A DNA stretch of 25,600 nucleotides from an uncultured Thermomicrobiales bacterium (GTDB lineage: Bacteria; Chloroflexota; Chloroflexia; Thermomicrobiales; UBA6265): the NCBI GenBank assembly GCA_902806355.1, contig CADCWI010000073.1, forward strand, positions 1-25,600. The letters run 5' to 3'. Both the position numbers and the translations under genes were made by a program. The notes under the pieces are model-generated. The model searched no databases and was not told where the DNA came from. It saw only the letters and a program-made list of their open reading frames with translations. Within the stretch, counting starts at the first letter, position 1, and every line of letters begins with the position of its first letter. This document shows, piece by piece, positions 16,473 to 24,612 of this stretch.

Positions 16473-17765
16473 TCACACGCTCAGGGCATCGTCCGCCGCC
16501 GATGTTTCCTGCACATCGAGCAGCGACTCGTCCTTCGTGAGCACGAATGACGAGAACGAGTACGGTTGACCGGCTGGTGTCTTGCCTTTCTTCTGGGAGC
16601 GAACGAGGATGGGCGGCTTGCGATTCGCGAGATCGTTGAGCAAGCGCCGGATCTGCCACTCGCTGAGCCGGGGGAGCACGCTGGCGGAGAGCAGGTGGTT
16701 GAGGATCGTCCGGAAGGACAGGAATCCGGCGCGCTTGCTCGCCTGGAGTTGACGCAAGGCATCAAAGAGGTCGCGCTGCTCTTCGCTTCGCAACGATTCG
16801 AGCCGCACGTTCGAGCCTAGATCCTCGTCACCCTCGTCGTCCGACGGCTCATCATCGATTGCCGTGTCATCGCCAGCATCGAGGACTGCGCTCGTCGGCA
16901 GGGAGGCGAAGGAGTTGCCACCGGAGGTCGTGATTGTGACGTACCCTTCTCGTTCGGCCGCCTCCATGAACACGCTGAACGGCACGCCGTACCAGGTGCG
17001 TGGGCGCAGTCCGTGGTCCTGGCTGAGCCAGTGCCCAAGTTCCTGGAAGAGAACCGGTTCCCCATTCCCGCGGCGTGTCAACGCTTCCTGGACCATTCTG
17101 AAAGCGTCTTCCGCCGGTCCATAGTTCCTCAGCGGGACAAGCCGCGGACGTGCGGGAGTCACCGGTGCCTCCGGCTGACTCGTGCTTTCCGGCGTGACGG
17201 CGCGGGCTATGCTCCGGCGCGGGTAGCGCTCGCGGACGGAAGGATCGAGGTCGCGCTCGTAGAGCAGCACGGAATCCGCGGCGGCCGAGAGCATCCGGCT
17301 CATCGCGGCGTCGACCCCGATCACCACGACCTTCCGGCCATGCTGCCGCAGGAAGTTCAGTGGATGAATCAGGTCACCGTCACCGGTCACGATCACGAAC
17401 GTCGTCAGGTTGGTTGAGCGCCCTGCTGTCTCGACTGCATCGACGGCCAGGCGGACATCGGCGCTGTTCTTCCGGCTCGGAACGTAGATCAGCTCGATCC
17501 CCTGGCGGTACAGGTTCTCGGCATCGATCGCGAGGTCAGGGGATGTCCATGGTGCATAGGCACGGGCCAGGACCAGGCGACCATGCTCCTGCGCCTCCTG
17601 GATGATGAGCGACATCTGTGGCGTGGTGACGTTGAATAGCCGCTTCAGGCTGATCTGGAGATTCTCGTAGTCGATCAGCAGGGCAACGTCGCCGAGCCGG
17701 GCGTCCGCATCGTCGCCGTTCCTCGTGCTATCTGTCGTGCCGTTGCTGCTGCGTTGTTGATTCAT
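16473..17765 (-). CDS. NYN-domain ribonuclease-like protein with LOTUS-like winged-helix domains
   Basis: The N-terminal NYN/LabA domain (about residues 25-172; 430 aa in total) belongs to the PIN-like nuclease fold. The acidic catalytic set is visible: D32 in LLIDYENLQ, D103 and D109 in NSADVRLAVDAVE, and D129/D131 in VTGDGDLIHPLNFL. A linker leads to a domain at 217-290, with YGVPFSVFMEAAEREGYV, that resembles OST-HTH/LOTUS RNA-binding domains. An acidic low-complexity stretch follows (296-316), then a second winged-helix-like domain (328-410). A role in RNA cleavage or turnover is inferred from the family. The start is ATG 17765, with GGAG 4 nt upstream. It lies 57 bp downstream of the GNAT gene on the same strand and is probably co-transcribed with it. 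Confidence 0.85.
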   Translation of the reverse strand: MNQQRSSNGTTDSTRNGDDADARLGDVALLIDYENLQISLKRLFNVTTPQMSLIIQEAQEHGRLVLARAYAPWTSPDLAIDAENLYRQGIELIYVPSRKNSADVRLAVDAVETAGRSTNLTTFVIVTGDGDLIHPLNFLRQHGRKVVVIGVDAAMSRMLSAAADSVLLYERDLDPSVRERYPRRSIARAVTPESTSQPEAPVTPARPRLVPLRNYGPAEDAFRMVQEALTRRGNGEPVLFQELGHWLSQDHGLRPRTWYGVPFSVFMEAAEREGYVTITTSGGNSFASLPTSAVLDAGDDTAIDDEPSDDEGDEDLGSNVRLESLRSEEQRDLFDALRQLQASKRAGFLSFRTILNHLLSASVLPRLSEWQIRRLLNDLANRKPPILVRSQKKGKTPAGQPYSFSSFVLTKDESLLDVQETSAADDALSV

Positions 17766-17822
17766 TGCTCCGCCCTTGCTCGTCCGTTCGCGTATATCGC
17801 TACGTCATCGTACCGTGATATG

Positions 17823-18437
17823 TCATTGAGGGCGTTCATCTCGGAGAACATCCGGCGCGAACACGTTCGCCAGCACGGGGCTTTCGAACTCGTTGGCCAG
17901 GCAGTCCATGTGAATCTGGTCCCACATTCGCCCGGCCAGCCATAGCCGCTCTCGTAGACGGCCGCATTCACGGAATCCGGCCCTGCGGTACGCACGCTGT
18001 CCGGCAAGGTTGAATTCGGCCACGGTCAGGCTGATAGAATGCAATCCCAGCACATTGAACCCGTAATCCAGCATCAACGATGTCGCTTCGGTGCCGTAAC
18101 CGCGATCGCGCGCGGAGCTTTCGCCGATCATGATGCCGAACACCGCTGCCCGATTCCTGAAGTCGATCGCATGGAATGCGGCCGTCCCGATCGGCTCGTG
18201 GCCCAGGCGTTCCCGGATGAGAAAGGTGACATCATCCGATTCGCCAGTCACTCGGTCGTACCAAGCCTCCTCACGCTCGAGGGTCGAGGGGCCAGGACGC
18301 GCGGCACCGAGTGTTCGCAACGCCGAGAAGTCATTGATCCAGCGGGTAACCGTCGGCAGGACATCCTTCGACAGGGGACCGAGCATGACCCTGTTGCCGG
18401 TGATGTTGATGATTGGTGCCTGTCGGCTCTCCGGCAT
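17823..18437 (-). CDS. GNAT-family N-acetyltransferase (RimJ/RimL/SpeG-like)
   Basis: This is a single GNAT domain (204 aa). It has the acetyl-CoA-binding region in FGIMIGESSARDRGYGTEATSLML, where the R-G-Y-G-T-E-A pattern is the pyrophosphate loop. The C-terminal SISLTVAEFNLAGQRAYRRAGF block is typical of RimJ/RimL- and SpeG-like enzymes. The substrate could be a protein N-terminus, a polyamine or a small molecule; the sequence does not decide. The start at 18437 is preferred because AAGGA lies 10 nt upstream and homology begins soon after. The frame is open to 18572, but that upstream part lies over the divergent promoter region. It is first in a minus-strand pair with the NYN gene. Confidence 0.85.
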   Translation of the reverse strand: MPESRQAPIINITGNRVMLGPLSKDVLPTVTRWINDFSALRTLGAARPGPSTLEREEAWYDRVTGESDDVTFLIRERLGHEPIGTAAFHAIDFRNRAAVFGIMIGESSARDRGYGTEATSLMLDYGFNVLGLHSISLTVAEFNLAGQRAYRRAGFRECGRLRERLWLAGRMWDQIHMDCLANEFESPVLANVFAPDVLRDERPQ

Positions 18438-18598
18438 GTCGGGCGAATCCTTGTCGTATATCGTGCTCGCAGCCGCGGCCTGCGTACCATCCGCAGGTGT
18501 GGTGACGCACTGTGATGACCGTACCAGTTTTATCACGCACCGGACCGCCTGAGCGCGTACGTACGCGTTCAAAGGTCGTCAAGCCCGTATCACCTCGC
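18438..18598. other. Divergent intergenic region with palindromes between the GNAT gene and rny
   Basis: CGCGTACGTACGCG (18554-18567) is a perfect 14-bp palindrome, of the size and shape of a regulator binding site. CCGTATCA at 18585-18592 is repeated 35 bp further on, at 18620-18627, inside the rny promoter. ACCGTA also occurs at 18518-18523. The shared ACCGTA/TACGGT core suggests one regulator acting on both divergent units (inference). No clear promoter for the GNAT gene was found. Confidence 0.4.
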
Positions 18599-18628
18599 TT
18601 GACGATGTTTCCGACATAACCGTATCAT
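18599..18628 (+). promoter_or_regulatory. Promoter of rny with an overlapping dyad
   Basis: TTGACG (18599-18604) and TATCAT (18623-18628) each match consensus at five of six positions and are 18 bp apart. This is the best sigma-70-type promoter in the window. The predicted start is near 18635, giving a leader of about 140 nt. The dyad ACCGTA-n7-TACGGT (18619-18637) overlaps the -10 and the predicted start, which is a common place for a repressor site. Confidence 0.65.
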
Positions 18629-18667
18629 CAGTACGGTAAGGGCACGAGCGTAGTCACTTGGAAGAGA

Positions 18668-18751
18668 CGGCCAGGGGCGCTGACCCTGGTCGCTCGATGG
18701 CTGCGCGCCCTCACGCACCTTAACAACTGAGATCGCCCCGTGTACGGGGCG
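18668..18751 (+). promoter_or_regulatory. Structured 5' leader of rny (two hairpins)
   Basis: Hairpin 1 is CGGCCAGGG (18668-18676) with CCCTGGTCG (18684-18692), 9 bp including one G-U pair. Hairpin 2 is CGCCCCG (18734-18740) with CGGGGCG (18745-18751), 7 bp and closed by a TGTA loop. Hairpin 2 ends 8 nt before the ribosome site AAGGAG (18760-18765). Neither has a T-tract. Because the product is an endoribonuclease, the leader is a plausible target for feedback cleavage (inference). Confidence 0.5.
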
Positions 18752-18773
18752 AAGAACACAAGGAGCGACAACG

Positions 18774-20339
18774 ATGGGTGATGTAATCATCTTCCTCATC
18801 GGGGCGATCCTCGTGGCTGGAATCACCTTTTTCGTGACCTTTTTCTGGCTGGATCAACGTGCTCAATCGCGAGTGCGGCTGGCCCAGGCCGAAGCGGATC
18901 GCATACTGGAAGAGGCGGAAACCACGCGGCGGGATCTGGCCCTGGCTGGCAAGGATGAAGCGATTCGATTGCGTGGTGATCTCGATCGGGAGTTGACGCA
19001 ACGCCGGAAAGAGATCGAACGCATCGAGCGCCGAATCGAGCAGAAGGAAGAGACGATAGACAAGAAGTCCACCGGACTCGAACAACGCGAGCAGGGACTT
19101 CGCCGGATGGAACAACAGATTACACGCTCGAAGGAGACCTGGGAACAGGAACGGGCGCGGCAGCAGCACGAGCTGGAACAGCATCAGGGTCGTCAGGTCC
19201 AGGAGCTCGAGCGCGTCGCTGGCCTGACCTCTGAGCAGGCTCGGGACGAGTTGGTCGCCCTGGTGGAGTACGATGCGCGTAACCTGGCCGCCCGGCGCCT
19301 GCACGAGATCGAACGGGAGACCAAAGAAGAATCGGACCGGCGAGCGAGGAAAATCCTGGCGACGACGATTCAGCGGATCGCGACCGATTATATCGCCGAG
19401 TCGACCGTAACCGTCGTGCCGCTGCCCACCGACGAGATGAAGGGCCGGATCATCGGCCGCGAAGGTCGCAACATCCGGGCACTTGAACAGGCGACCGGCG
19501 TCGACCTGATCGTCGATGACACGCCAGAAGCGGTCACCGTCTCCGGGTTCGATCCGGTTCGTCGTGAGGTCGCCCGTCGGGCACTCAGCAAGCTCCTGCA
19601 GGATGGCCGCATTCATCCGGCGCGAATCGAGGAAGTGGTCAGCAAGACGCAATCCGAACTCGAGCAGGTGATGCGCGAAGAGGGGGAGAAGATCGCCTAT
19701 GAAGCGAATGTTCCCGGTCTCCATCCAGACCTGATCAAGCTTCTCGGTCGACTGAAGTTCCGCACGAGCTATGGCCAGAACGTGCTCGGGCATTCGCTCG
19801 AGGTGTCGGTCATCTGTGCGAACCTGGCGGCAGAGCTCGGTGCCGACATCAATGTCTCCAAGACCGCGGGCCTTCTCCATGACATCGGCAAGGCCGTCGA
19901 TCACGAAGTCGAAGGCCCGCACGCATTGATTGGTGCGGACATCGCGAAGCGACTCGGCCGGTCCTCGAAGATCGTTCACGCCATCGCGGCCCATCACAAC
20001 GAGGAAGAGCCGCAGACGATCGAAGCGTTCATCGTGCAGACCGCCGATGCCATCAGTGGAGCACGGCCTGGCGCACGTCGCGAAATGGTCGAGACGTACA
20101 TCAAGCGTCTGGAAGCACTCGAAGGGGTGGCCAACTCGTTCGAAGGCGTGGACAAATCGTTCGCCATCCAGGCTGGGCGCGAGGTTCGGATTCTGGTCCA
20201 ACCGAACTCGATCGATGACTTGGGTGCGGCAAAACTCGCGCACGATGTCGTCAAGAAGATCGAGGAAACGCTGGAATACCCAGGGCAGATCAAGGTGACG
20301 GTGATCCGCGAAACGCGAGCGGTCAACTACGCACGCTAA
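18774..20339 (+). CDS. rny: Ribonuclease Y
   Basis: This membrane-anchored endoribonuclease starts mRNA decay in many bacteria (521 aa, close to the B. subtilis protein). One N-terminal transmembrane helix (about residues 3-24) is followed by a long coiled coil (28-190, rich in E, R and Q). The KH domain has [21 protein letters not shown], with G224 starting the GRIIGREG loop. The HD domain has H369-D370 in [12 protein letters not shown]. The C-terminal domain ends [18 protein letters not shown], as in the family. The start is ATG 18774, with AAGGAG 8 nt upstream. It is transcribed alone, between its own promoter and its own terminator, and is followed by a SpoVS-domain gene. Confidence 0.97.
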   Translation: MGDVIIFLIGAILVAGITFFVTFFWLDQRAQSRVRLAQAEADRILEEAETTRRDLALAGKDEAIRLRGDLDRELTQRRKEIERIERRIEQKEETIDKKSTGLEQREQGLRRMEQQITRSKETWEQERARQQHELEQHQGRQVQELERVAGLTSEQARDELVALVEYDARNLAARRLHEIERETKEESDRRARKILATTIQRIATDYIAESTVTVVPLPTDEMKGRIIGREGRNIRALEQATGVDLIVDDTPEAVTVSGFDPVRREVARRALSKLLQDGRIHPARIEEVVSKTQSELEQVMREEGEKIAYEANVPGLHPDLIKLLGRLKFRTSYGQNVLGHSLEVSVICANLAAELGADINVSKTAGLLHDIGKAVDHEVEGPHALIGADIAKRLGRSSKIVHAIAAHHNEEEPQTIEAFIVQTADAISGARPGARREMVETYIKRLEALEGVANSFEGVDKSFAIQAGREVRILVQPNSIDDLGAAKLAHDVVKKIEETLEYPGQIKVTVIRETRAVNYAR

Positions 20340-20373
20340 CGAGCGGCGTCATCTTCCACGATGAAACAGACCA

Positions 20374-20420
20374 AGCGGCTGGGGGTGGTTCGGCAGAGAA
20401 CCATCCTCAGCCGCTCTTTT
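20374..20420 (+). terminator. Intrinsic terminator of rny
   Basis: The 17-bp stem (20374-20390 with 20399-20415) has two G-U pairs and an 8-nt loop, and is followed by TTTT at 20417-20420. It lies 35 nt after the rny stop. The G-U pairs fit an RNA hairpin reading in the plus direction. Confidence 0.88.
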
Positions 20421-20787
20421 GTGCCTGAGACAATCGCGCTCCGGCCATGACGCGAACCCCTTCGGATTGGAAGATGCGTGCCAACGGGCCGCGGAACAGC
20501 GTAGACTTAGCCGGCGGAGTCGAGTACGCTCGATATCAGGCAAGGGATGATCGACCGGCGCACCGGGGAAATCCGCTATGTCGAACAGCATGGCGACGAT
20601 TTTCCGGTGAACGATCATGGGTTGGGAATGGTGAGCCCGGCCGGACAACATGAGCGTCCGGTCATCCCGCGACCAGAGTCATTTCACGGCAGTTTCCTTG
20701 GAGACCGTTGCCGGGGAACTGGTTACGCTCATCGATGTCGCACCCGGTCGTCGGGTTCGTGGGGAACACTATGGGGGAGCCTCACAC
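20421..20787. other. Intergenic region before the SpoVS-domain gene
   Basis: These 367 bp have no supported gene. A short plus-strand frame from 20547 has an AGGCAAGGG-like ribosome site and a plausible first 45 residues (it begins MIDRRTGEIRYVE), then turns into low-complexity sequence. The SpoVS frame is open from 20650 in a different frame and reads TAVSLETVAGELVTLIDVAPG, also protein-like. A small or decayed gene is possible. No good promoter was found. Confidence 0.4.
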
Positions 20788-21360
20788 ATGAATCGCTTTT
20801 TCAGCAAGCTCGACCTGAGAGACATCAGGATCGATCCCGAAGGGTCCCGATTCCCGCCCGATGCGGATGAACAGGAAGAAGCAACAGCCAAACATCACAC
20901 CGAAGTCGAAGCCGTGGCCATCGATGCGCCTGTAGACGAACCATCCGTCGTCGAATCCCCGACGTGGGTTCCGGGCCAACCGGATCATTCGGACGGTGCC
21001 GTGCAGGATGTTCGACCCGCGGACGCGGTGAGTCCGCATCACTCGAACGGGCACCTGGCAGCGTTGCCAATCGAGGAGTCGGGGTTCGTCGCAATCGAGT
21101 GCGAAGTGCTGAAAGTGTCGGCACGCTCGCGGCCGAGCGCCGTCGCCGGTGCGATCGCCGGTGTTGTGCGGGAGCATGGCCGGGCGGAAGTCCAGGCGAT
21201 TGGTGCCGGTGCGACAAACCAGGCGGTCAAGGCGGTGGCGATCGCCCGCGATTATCTCCGCGAGACGGGGATCGAGGCGGTGTGTCTTCCAGCCTTCATC
21301 GATGTGATGATCGAGAACGAGGACCGTACAGCCATCCGTCTCGTCATCGAGCCTCGCTAG
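20788..21360 (+). CDS. SpoVS-domain protein with a long acidic N-terminal extension
   Basis: The last 85 residues or so (from EVLKVSARSRPSAVAG to RTAIRLVIEPR) match SpoVS almost block for block, including VQAIGAGATNQAVKAVAIARDYL. SpoVS is a small Alba-like protein that affects septation and spore development in Bacillus and is also found in non-sporulating bacteria. Here about 105 residues precede it: a short MNRFFSKLDLRDIRI head, then an acidic Pro/Asp/Glu/His-rich, probably disordered stretch. The start at ATG 20788 has GGGGGAG 8 nt upstream. The ATG at 20650 would add 46 residues but lacks a ribosome site. No start near the SpoVS core has a usable ribosome site, so the extension is probably real. 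It lies downstream of rny, as spoVS lies near rny in Bacillus. Confidence 0.85.
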   Translation: MNRFFSKLDLRDIRIDPEGSRFPPDADEQEEATAKHHTEVEAVAIDAPVDEPSVVESPTWVPGQPDHSDGAVQDVRPADAVSPHHSNGHLAALPIEESGFVAIECEVLKVSARSRPSAVAGAIAGVVREHGRAEVQAIGAGATNQAVKAVAIARDYLRETGIEAVCLPAFIDVMIENEDRTAIRLVIEPR

Positions 21361-21422
21361 GATCGTCGTCGCCGTGAGCGCCGTTGTGCGGTGCCCACGG
21401 AGGTCGACTCAGGGTAAACCGG

Positions 21423-22280
21423 ATGACCTCTCCGTCGACGATCGACCTGCACGCGCACACCACGGCGTCTGACGGGACACTTTCCCCCGCCCGGCTGGTT
21501 GAAGAGGCCAGTATACGGGGGCTTTCCGTGCTTGGCGTGACCGATCACGATACGCTCGACGGGCTGCCTGAGGCGATTGCCGCTGCCGCCGTCCACAAGA
21601 TCACCGTCGTTCCCGGCGTCGAGTTGTCCACCACGGTCTCCAGCGGTGAGGTTCACATCCTCGGATATTTCGTTGACGCAACGGATCAGGAATTCGTCAG
21701 CGTATTGCGGTCACTTGCGGACGCCCGGCGGCGGCGTATCGAGACGATGATCACCCTTCTCCAGGCGCTCGGCTTCGATCTCGATCGAGACCGGATCATG
21801 CGCGATGCCGAGGACGGGTCGATCGGTCGTCCGCATGTCGCGAGGGCGCTGCTGCGGCTGGGTGTCGTGGAATCGGTCAGTGATGCGTTCGATCGGTTTC
21901 TCAAGCCGGGCACGCCGGGATGGGTGCCACGGGAGCGGTTCGCCCCCGAACAGGCCGTGACCCTGCTCACGTCCAATGGGGCGTTGCCGGTGCTCGCGCA
22001 TCCCTATTCCACCAAGGGAGTCGAAGCGACGGTGGATCAGCTAGTTCCGGCGGGACTTCGCGGGCTGGAGGTGTTCTACGGCGAGTACAGCGAGGAGCAG
22101 CGTCGACATCTTTTTGGGATCGCCGAGCGGACAGGCTTGATTCCAACCGGAGGCAGCGATTATCACGGACCGCCCCATCGCGAAGGTCGCGCACTGGGAT
22201 CGGTAGACGTTCCCGGCTGGGTATGGGACCGGCTTTCTTCAACGTCGCAGGCCGCCAGGCTAATGCGGGGAACGCCATGA
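21423..22280 (+). CDS. PHP-domain metal-dependent phosphoesterase
   Basis: This PHP-family protein (285 aa) is close in pattern to the YciV/RNase AM group of 5'-3' exoribonucleases and 3',5'-nucleoside bisphosphate phosphatases. The metal ligands are H10, H12 and D17 in DLHAHTTASDG, H42 in GVTDHDT, E67 in VPGVELS, H78 in VHILGY, a later His in VLAHPYS, and D/H in TGGSDYHG. The start is ATG 21423, with AGGG 8 nt upstream. It shares an ATGA overlap with ispD. A role in nucleotide or RNA-end turnover is inferred from the family and from the nearby rny; the substrate is not proven. Confidence 0.9.
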   Translation: MTSPSTIDLHAHTTASDGTLSPARLVEEASIRGLSVLGVTDHDTLDGLPEAIAAAAVHKITVVPGVELSTTVSSGEVHILGYFVDATDQEFVSVLRSLADARRRRIETMITLLQALGFDLDRDRIMRDAEDGSIGRPHVARALLRLGVVESVSDAFDRFLKPGTPGWVPRERFAPEQAVTLLTSNGALPVLAHPYSTKGVEATVDQLVPAGLRGLEVFYGEYSEEQRRHLFGIAERTGLIPTGGSDYHGPPHREGRALGSVDVPGWVWDRLSSTSQAARLMRGTP

Positions 22281-22996
22281 CCGCGCCGCCGTTTGCCGTC
22301 GCCCTGATCGCGGCGGCGGGCACAGGTTCCCGATTCGGTGACCGCGCCAAGGTTTTGGCGCATATCGCGGGTCGTCCCCTGCTTGCCTGGGTACTCGACT
22401 CGATCGAGGCAAGCACGGCCATCCGCGAGTCGATCGTAATCACGGGAAGCCATAGTGACGCGGCGATCCGGATGGTCGTTGAGGAGGGGTGCTGGTCGAA
22501 ACCGGTCACCCTGGTGCCCGGAGGTGCGACACGCCAGCAGTCGGTTGCGGCCGGAGTCCGGGCCGTGCCGGCTGATCTTCCAGTCGTGCTGGTGCACGAT
22601 GGAGCGCGGCCGCTCGTGACATCCGGGGATTTCGATCGGTGCGCCGAGGCCGCCATCGCGTACGGTGCCGCCATTGTCGCCGTTCCAGTGTCGGACACGC
22701 TGAAACGCGTTCGGGACGGGCGGATCATCGACACTATCGACCGGGGCGATCTCTGGGCGGCTCAGACGCCGCAGGGGTTCACGCGCGATCGCCTGATCGA
22801 GGCATGCGATTTCGCGACGCCGGAAGACCGCGAGTTCACCGATGAGGCCTCGATATTCGAGTTCCTCGGTTGGCCGGTGGCGATCGTTCCGGGCAACCGT
22901 GCCAACCTCAAGATCACCCATCCCGAGGACGTGGAGCTCGCGGAGGCGATGATGATCGCCCGCCATCGCGCTGGCAAGGGGCTCGACCGCGAATGA
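22277..22996 (+). CDS. ispD: 2-C-methyl-D-erythritol 4-phosphate cytidylyltransferase
   Basis: This is the third enzyme of the non-mevalonate (MEP) isoprenoid pathway, which joins CTP to methylerythritol phosphate (239 aa, normal). The nucleotide-binding N-terminus is AAAGTGSRFG (R19) with K25 downstream. Other family motifs are PGGATRQQSV, VHDGARPLV, VPVSDTLK, QTPQGF, TDEASIFE and NLKITHPED. The frame is open far upstream, inside the PHP gene, but homology starts at ATG 22277, which overlaps the PHP stop codon. It overlaps ispF by 4 bp, so the two MEP genes are coupled. Confidence 0.96.
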   Translation: MTAPPFAVALIAAAGTGSRFGDRAKVLAHIAGRPLLAWVLDSIEASTAIRESIVITGSHSDAAIRMVVEEGCWSKPVTLVPGGATRQQSVAAGVRAVPADLPVVLVHDGARPLVTSGDFDRCAEAAIAYGAAIVAVPVSDTLKRVRDGRIIDTIDRGDLWAAQTPQGFTRDRLIEACDFATPEDREFTDEASIFEFLGWPVAIVPGNRANLKITHPEDVELAEAMMIARHRAGKGLDRE

Positions 22997-23502
22997 CACC
23001 CGACCGTCGTTTTCCGCGGACCGGTATCGGCTATGACGTTCATCGCTTTGCCGAGGGACGGCGGCTCGTGTTGGGTGGTGTCGAGATCCCGCATGATCGT
23101 GGGCTTGACGGACACTCCGACGCGGATGTCGTGTTGCATGCGATCGCCGATGCGATCCTCGGTGCCGCCGCCTTGGGCGATATCGGGACACACTTTCCGC
23201 CATCGGACGCGCGCTGGGGCGGCGCCGACAGCCGCGTGCTGTTGAGTTTGGTGGACGATCTTGCCAGGGATGCCGGCTGGATGGTCGTCAACATCGATGT
23301 CACCGTGATTGCCGAAGCACCGAAGATCAACCCGCATTCCGCCGCGATGCGGGCGGAATTGAGCCGTTGTCTCGATCTCGACGAGGGGGCCATCAGCCTT
23401 AAGGCGACGACCAACGAGGGCATGGGTTTCGTCGGCCGGGGTGAAGGCATCGCCGCGATCGCTACCGCGATGATCGCGCCGCTCGATGGCCTGAGCGAAT
23501 GA
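22993..23502 (+). CDS. ispF: 2-C-methyl-D-erythritol 2,4-cyclodiphosphate synthase
   Basis: This MEP-pathway enzyme cyclises CDP-methylerythritol 2-phosphate and releases CMP (169 aa, normal); members form trimers. The metal site is D15 and H17 in GIGYDVHRF plus H49 in GHSDADVVLHAI. The conserved KATTNEGMGFVGRGEG block shapes the trimer cavity and the CDP site. ATG 22993 overlaps the ispD stop, and its own stop overlaps the dtd start. IspE, the step between IspD and IspF, is not in the window. Confidence 0.97.
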   Translation: MTPDRRFPRTGIGYDVHRFAEGRRLVLGGVEIPHDRGLDGHSDADVVLHAIADAILGAAALGDIGTHFPPSDARWGGADSRVLLSLVDDLARDAGWMVVNIDVTVIAEAPKINPHSAAMRAELSRCLDLDEGAISLKATTNEGMGFVGRGEGIAAIATAMIAPLDGLSE

Positions 23503-23999
23503 GGGTCCTCCTGCAGCGGGTGAGCCAGGCCAAGGTCATCGTCGAGGGCCAGGTCCGCGGCGAGGTTGGACGCGGCCTGCTGCTCCTGGTGGCGATCGCT
23601 CCCGACGATACCGATCTCGATCTCGAACGGATGGCCAGCAAGATCGTCAACCTTCGGATTTTCGAAGACGATGGCGGGAAGATGAACCGGTCGGCGCTGG
23701 ACGAGATCGGCGACGAACGTGACGCATCCTTTGGGCTGCTGGTCGTATCCCAGTTCACGCTCTACGCCGATGTGCGGAAAGGTCGGCGGCCCAGCTTCGT
23801 GGGTGCCGCACCACCGGGGGTCGCCGCACCGATGATCGATCGGTGGGCGGGGATGCTGGCGGCTCAGGGATTTCGGGTCGAGCAGGGCGTGTTTGGCGCG
23901 GATATGGCGGTGCACCTGATCAATGACGGCCCGGTCACCTTGTGGCTCGACAGTGCCGATTTGGGTTACGCGGCGTCGATCGCGAGGGAAGGGAGGTAA
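23499..23999 (+). CDS. dtd: D-aminoacyl-tRNA deacylase
   Basis: This is DTD (166 aa; the family is about 145-150), which removes D-amino acids and glycine wrongly attached to tRNA. Active-site motifs are SQFTLYADVRKGRRPSF, with the S-Q-x-T core, and NDGPVTLWLDS, with the Gly-Pro pair that rejects L-amino acids. The N-terminal MRVLLQRVSQAKVIVEG is typical. The extra length is a C-terminal tail of about 15 residues. ATG 23499 overlaps the ispF stop. It is translated in the same coupled chain as PHP-ispD-ispF. Confidence 0.96.
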   Translation: MRVLLQRVSQAKVIVEGQVRGEVGRGLLLLVAIAPDDTDLDLERMASKIVNLRIFEDDGGKMNRSALDEIGDERDASFGLLVVSQFTLYADVRKGRRPSFVGAAPPGVAAPMIDRWAGMLAAQGFRVEQGVFGADMAVHLINDGPVTLWLDSADLGYAASIAREGR

Positions 24000-24008
24000 C
24001 CCGCCACG

Positions 24009-24593
24009 ATGGACGAAAGGGCGAATGGTCCCGAACTTCCCGGGTCCGGCGACGCACCACCATCCAATGCAGAATATCGTCCGATCCCCACCGACGGTCT
24101 TGGCGAGTCGATGCCGGACTGGCTGCAGCGACCTCCCGCCTGGCGTGGGATGACGGTTCGGGAACCGGCACAGCACGACCTGCCGCCACCGGACACGTCC
24201 GTGATCGACCCGCGGACGATGCTGGAGCTCGGCGACCTGCCGGTGTGGCTGCAACGCATCGCCGCCCGGTCCATGGGGTCGGAAGCGACAGGAGCTCAGG
24301 ACGTGGAGCCTGGGCTCACCGACCCGACTGAACCCACCGGACAGGATGTATCGTCGTCTCCACCTGAGCCGGCACCGGACCCAGGGACACTAACCCTTGG
24401 GACATCCGAGGAGGCAGTCCTCAGGCGAAAGCACACGCTGGCGCCCGTTTCGGGGCCGTACTCTCCGAAGATCATGTTCCGGCCCTCGTCGCAAGAACGA
24501 CATACCGCGTGGTGGACATCGCGGGCGGCGCTGGCTGCCTTGGCTGCGCTCGTCGTCTTCCTCATCGTTTGGCTCGTTCTCGTTGCGACCTGA
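24009..24593 (+). CDS. Tail-anchored hypothetical protein with two W-L-Q-R motifs
   Basis: I do not recognise a characterised family (194 aa). The N-terminal 150 residues are Pro/Asp/Glu/Ser-rich and probably disordered. They hold two related motifs, MPDWLQRPPAW (near 35-45) and DLPVWLQRIAA (near 76-86). Residues 173-193 form a single very hydrophobic helix at the extreme C-terminus, so the protein is probably anchored by its tail with the bulk in the cytoplasm. The start is ATG 24009, with GGGAGG about 12 nt upstream, and it lies 9 nt after dtd. Similar (L/M)PxWL-type motifs occur, from memory, in many Chloroflexota proteins of unknown role. Confidence 0.8.
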   Translation: MDERANGPELPGSGDAPPSNAEYRPIPTDGLGESMPDWLQRPPAWRGMTVREPAQHDLPPPDTSVIDPRTMLELGDLPVWLQRIAARSMGSEATGAQDVEPGLTDPTEPTGQDVSSSPPEPAPDPGTLTLGTSEEAVLRRKHTLAPVSGPYSPKIMFRPSSQERHTAWWTSRAALAALAALVVFLIVWLVLVAT

Positions 24594-24612
24594 CCGAACT
24601 GGAACGCCTCGC

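Noticed and set aside
18720..20243. 507-codon open frame on the minus strand opposite rny
   Set aside because: rny is certain on the plus strand with all its domains, and the antisense translation has no recognisable domain. Long antisense frames are common in GC-rich genes.
23040..24254. 404-codon minus-strand frame opposite ispF and dtd
   Set aside because: It is a shadow of two well-supported genes.
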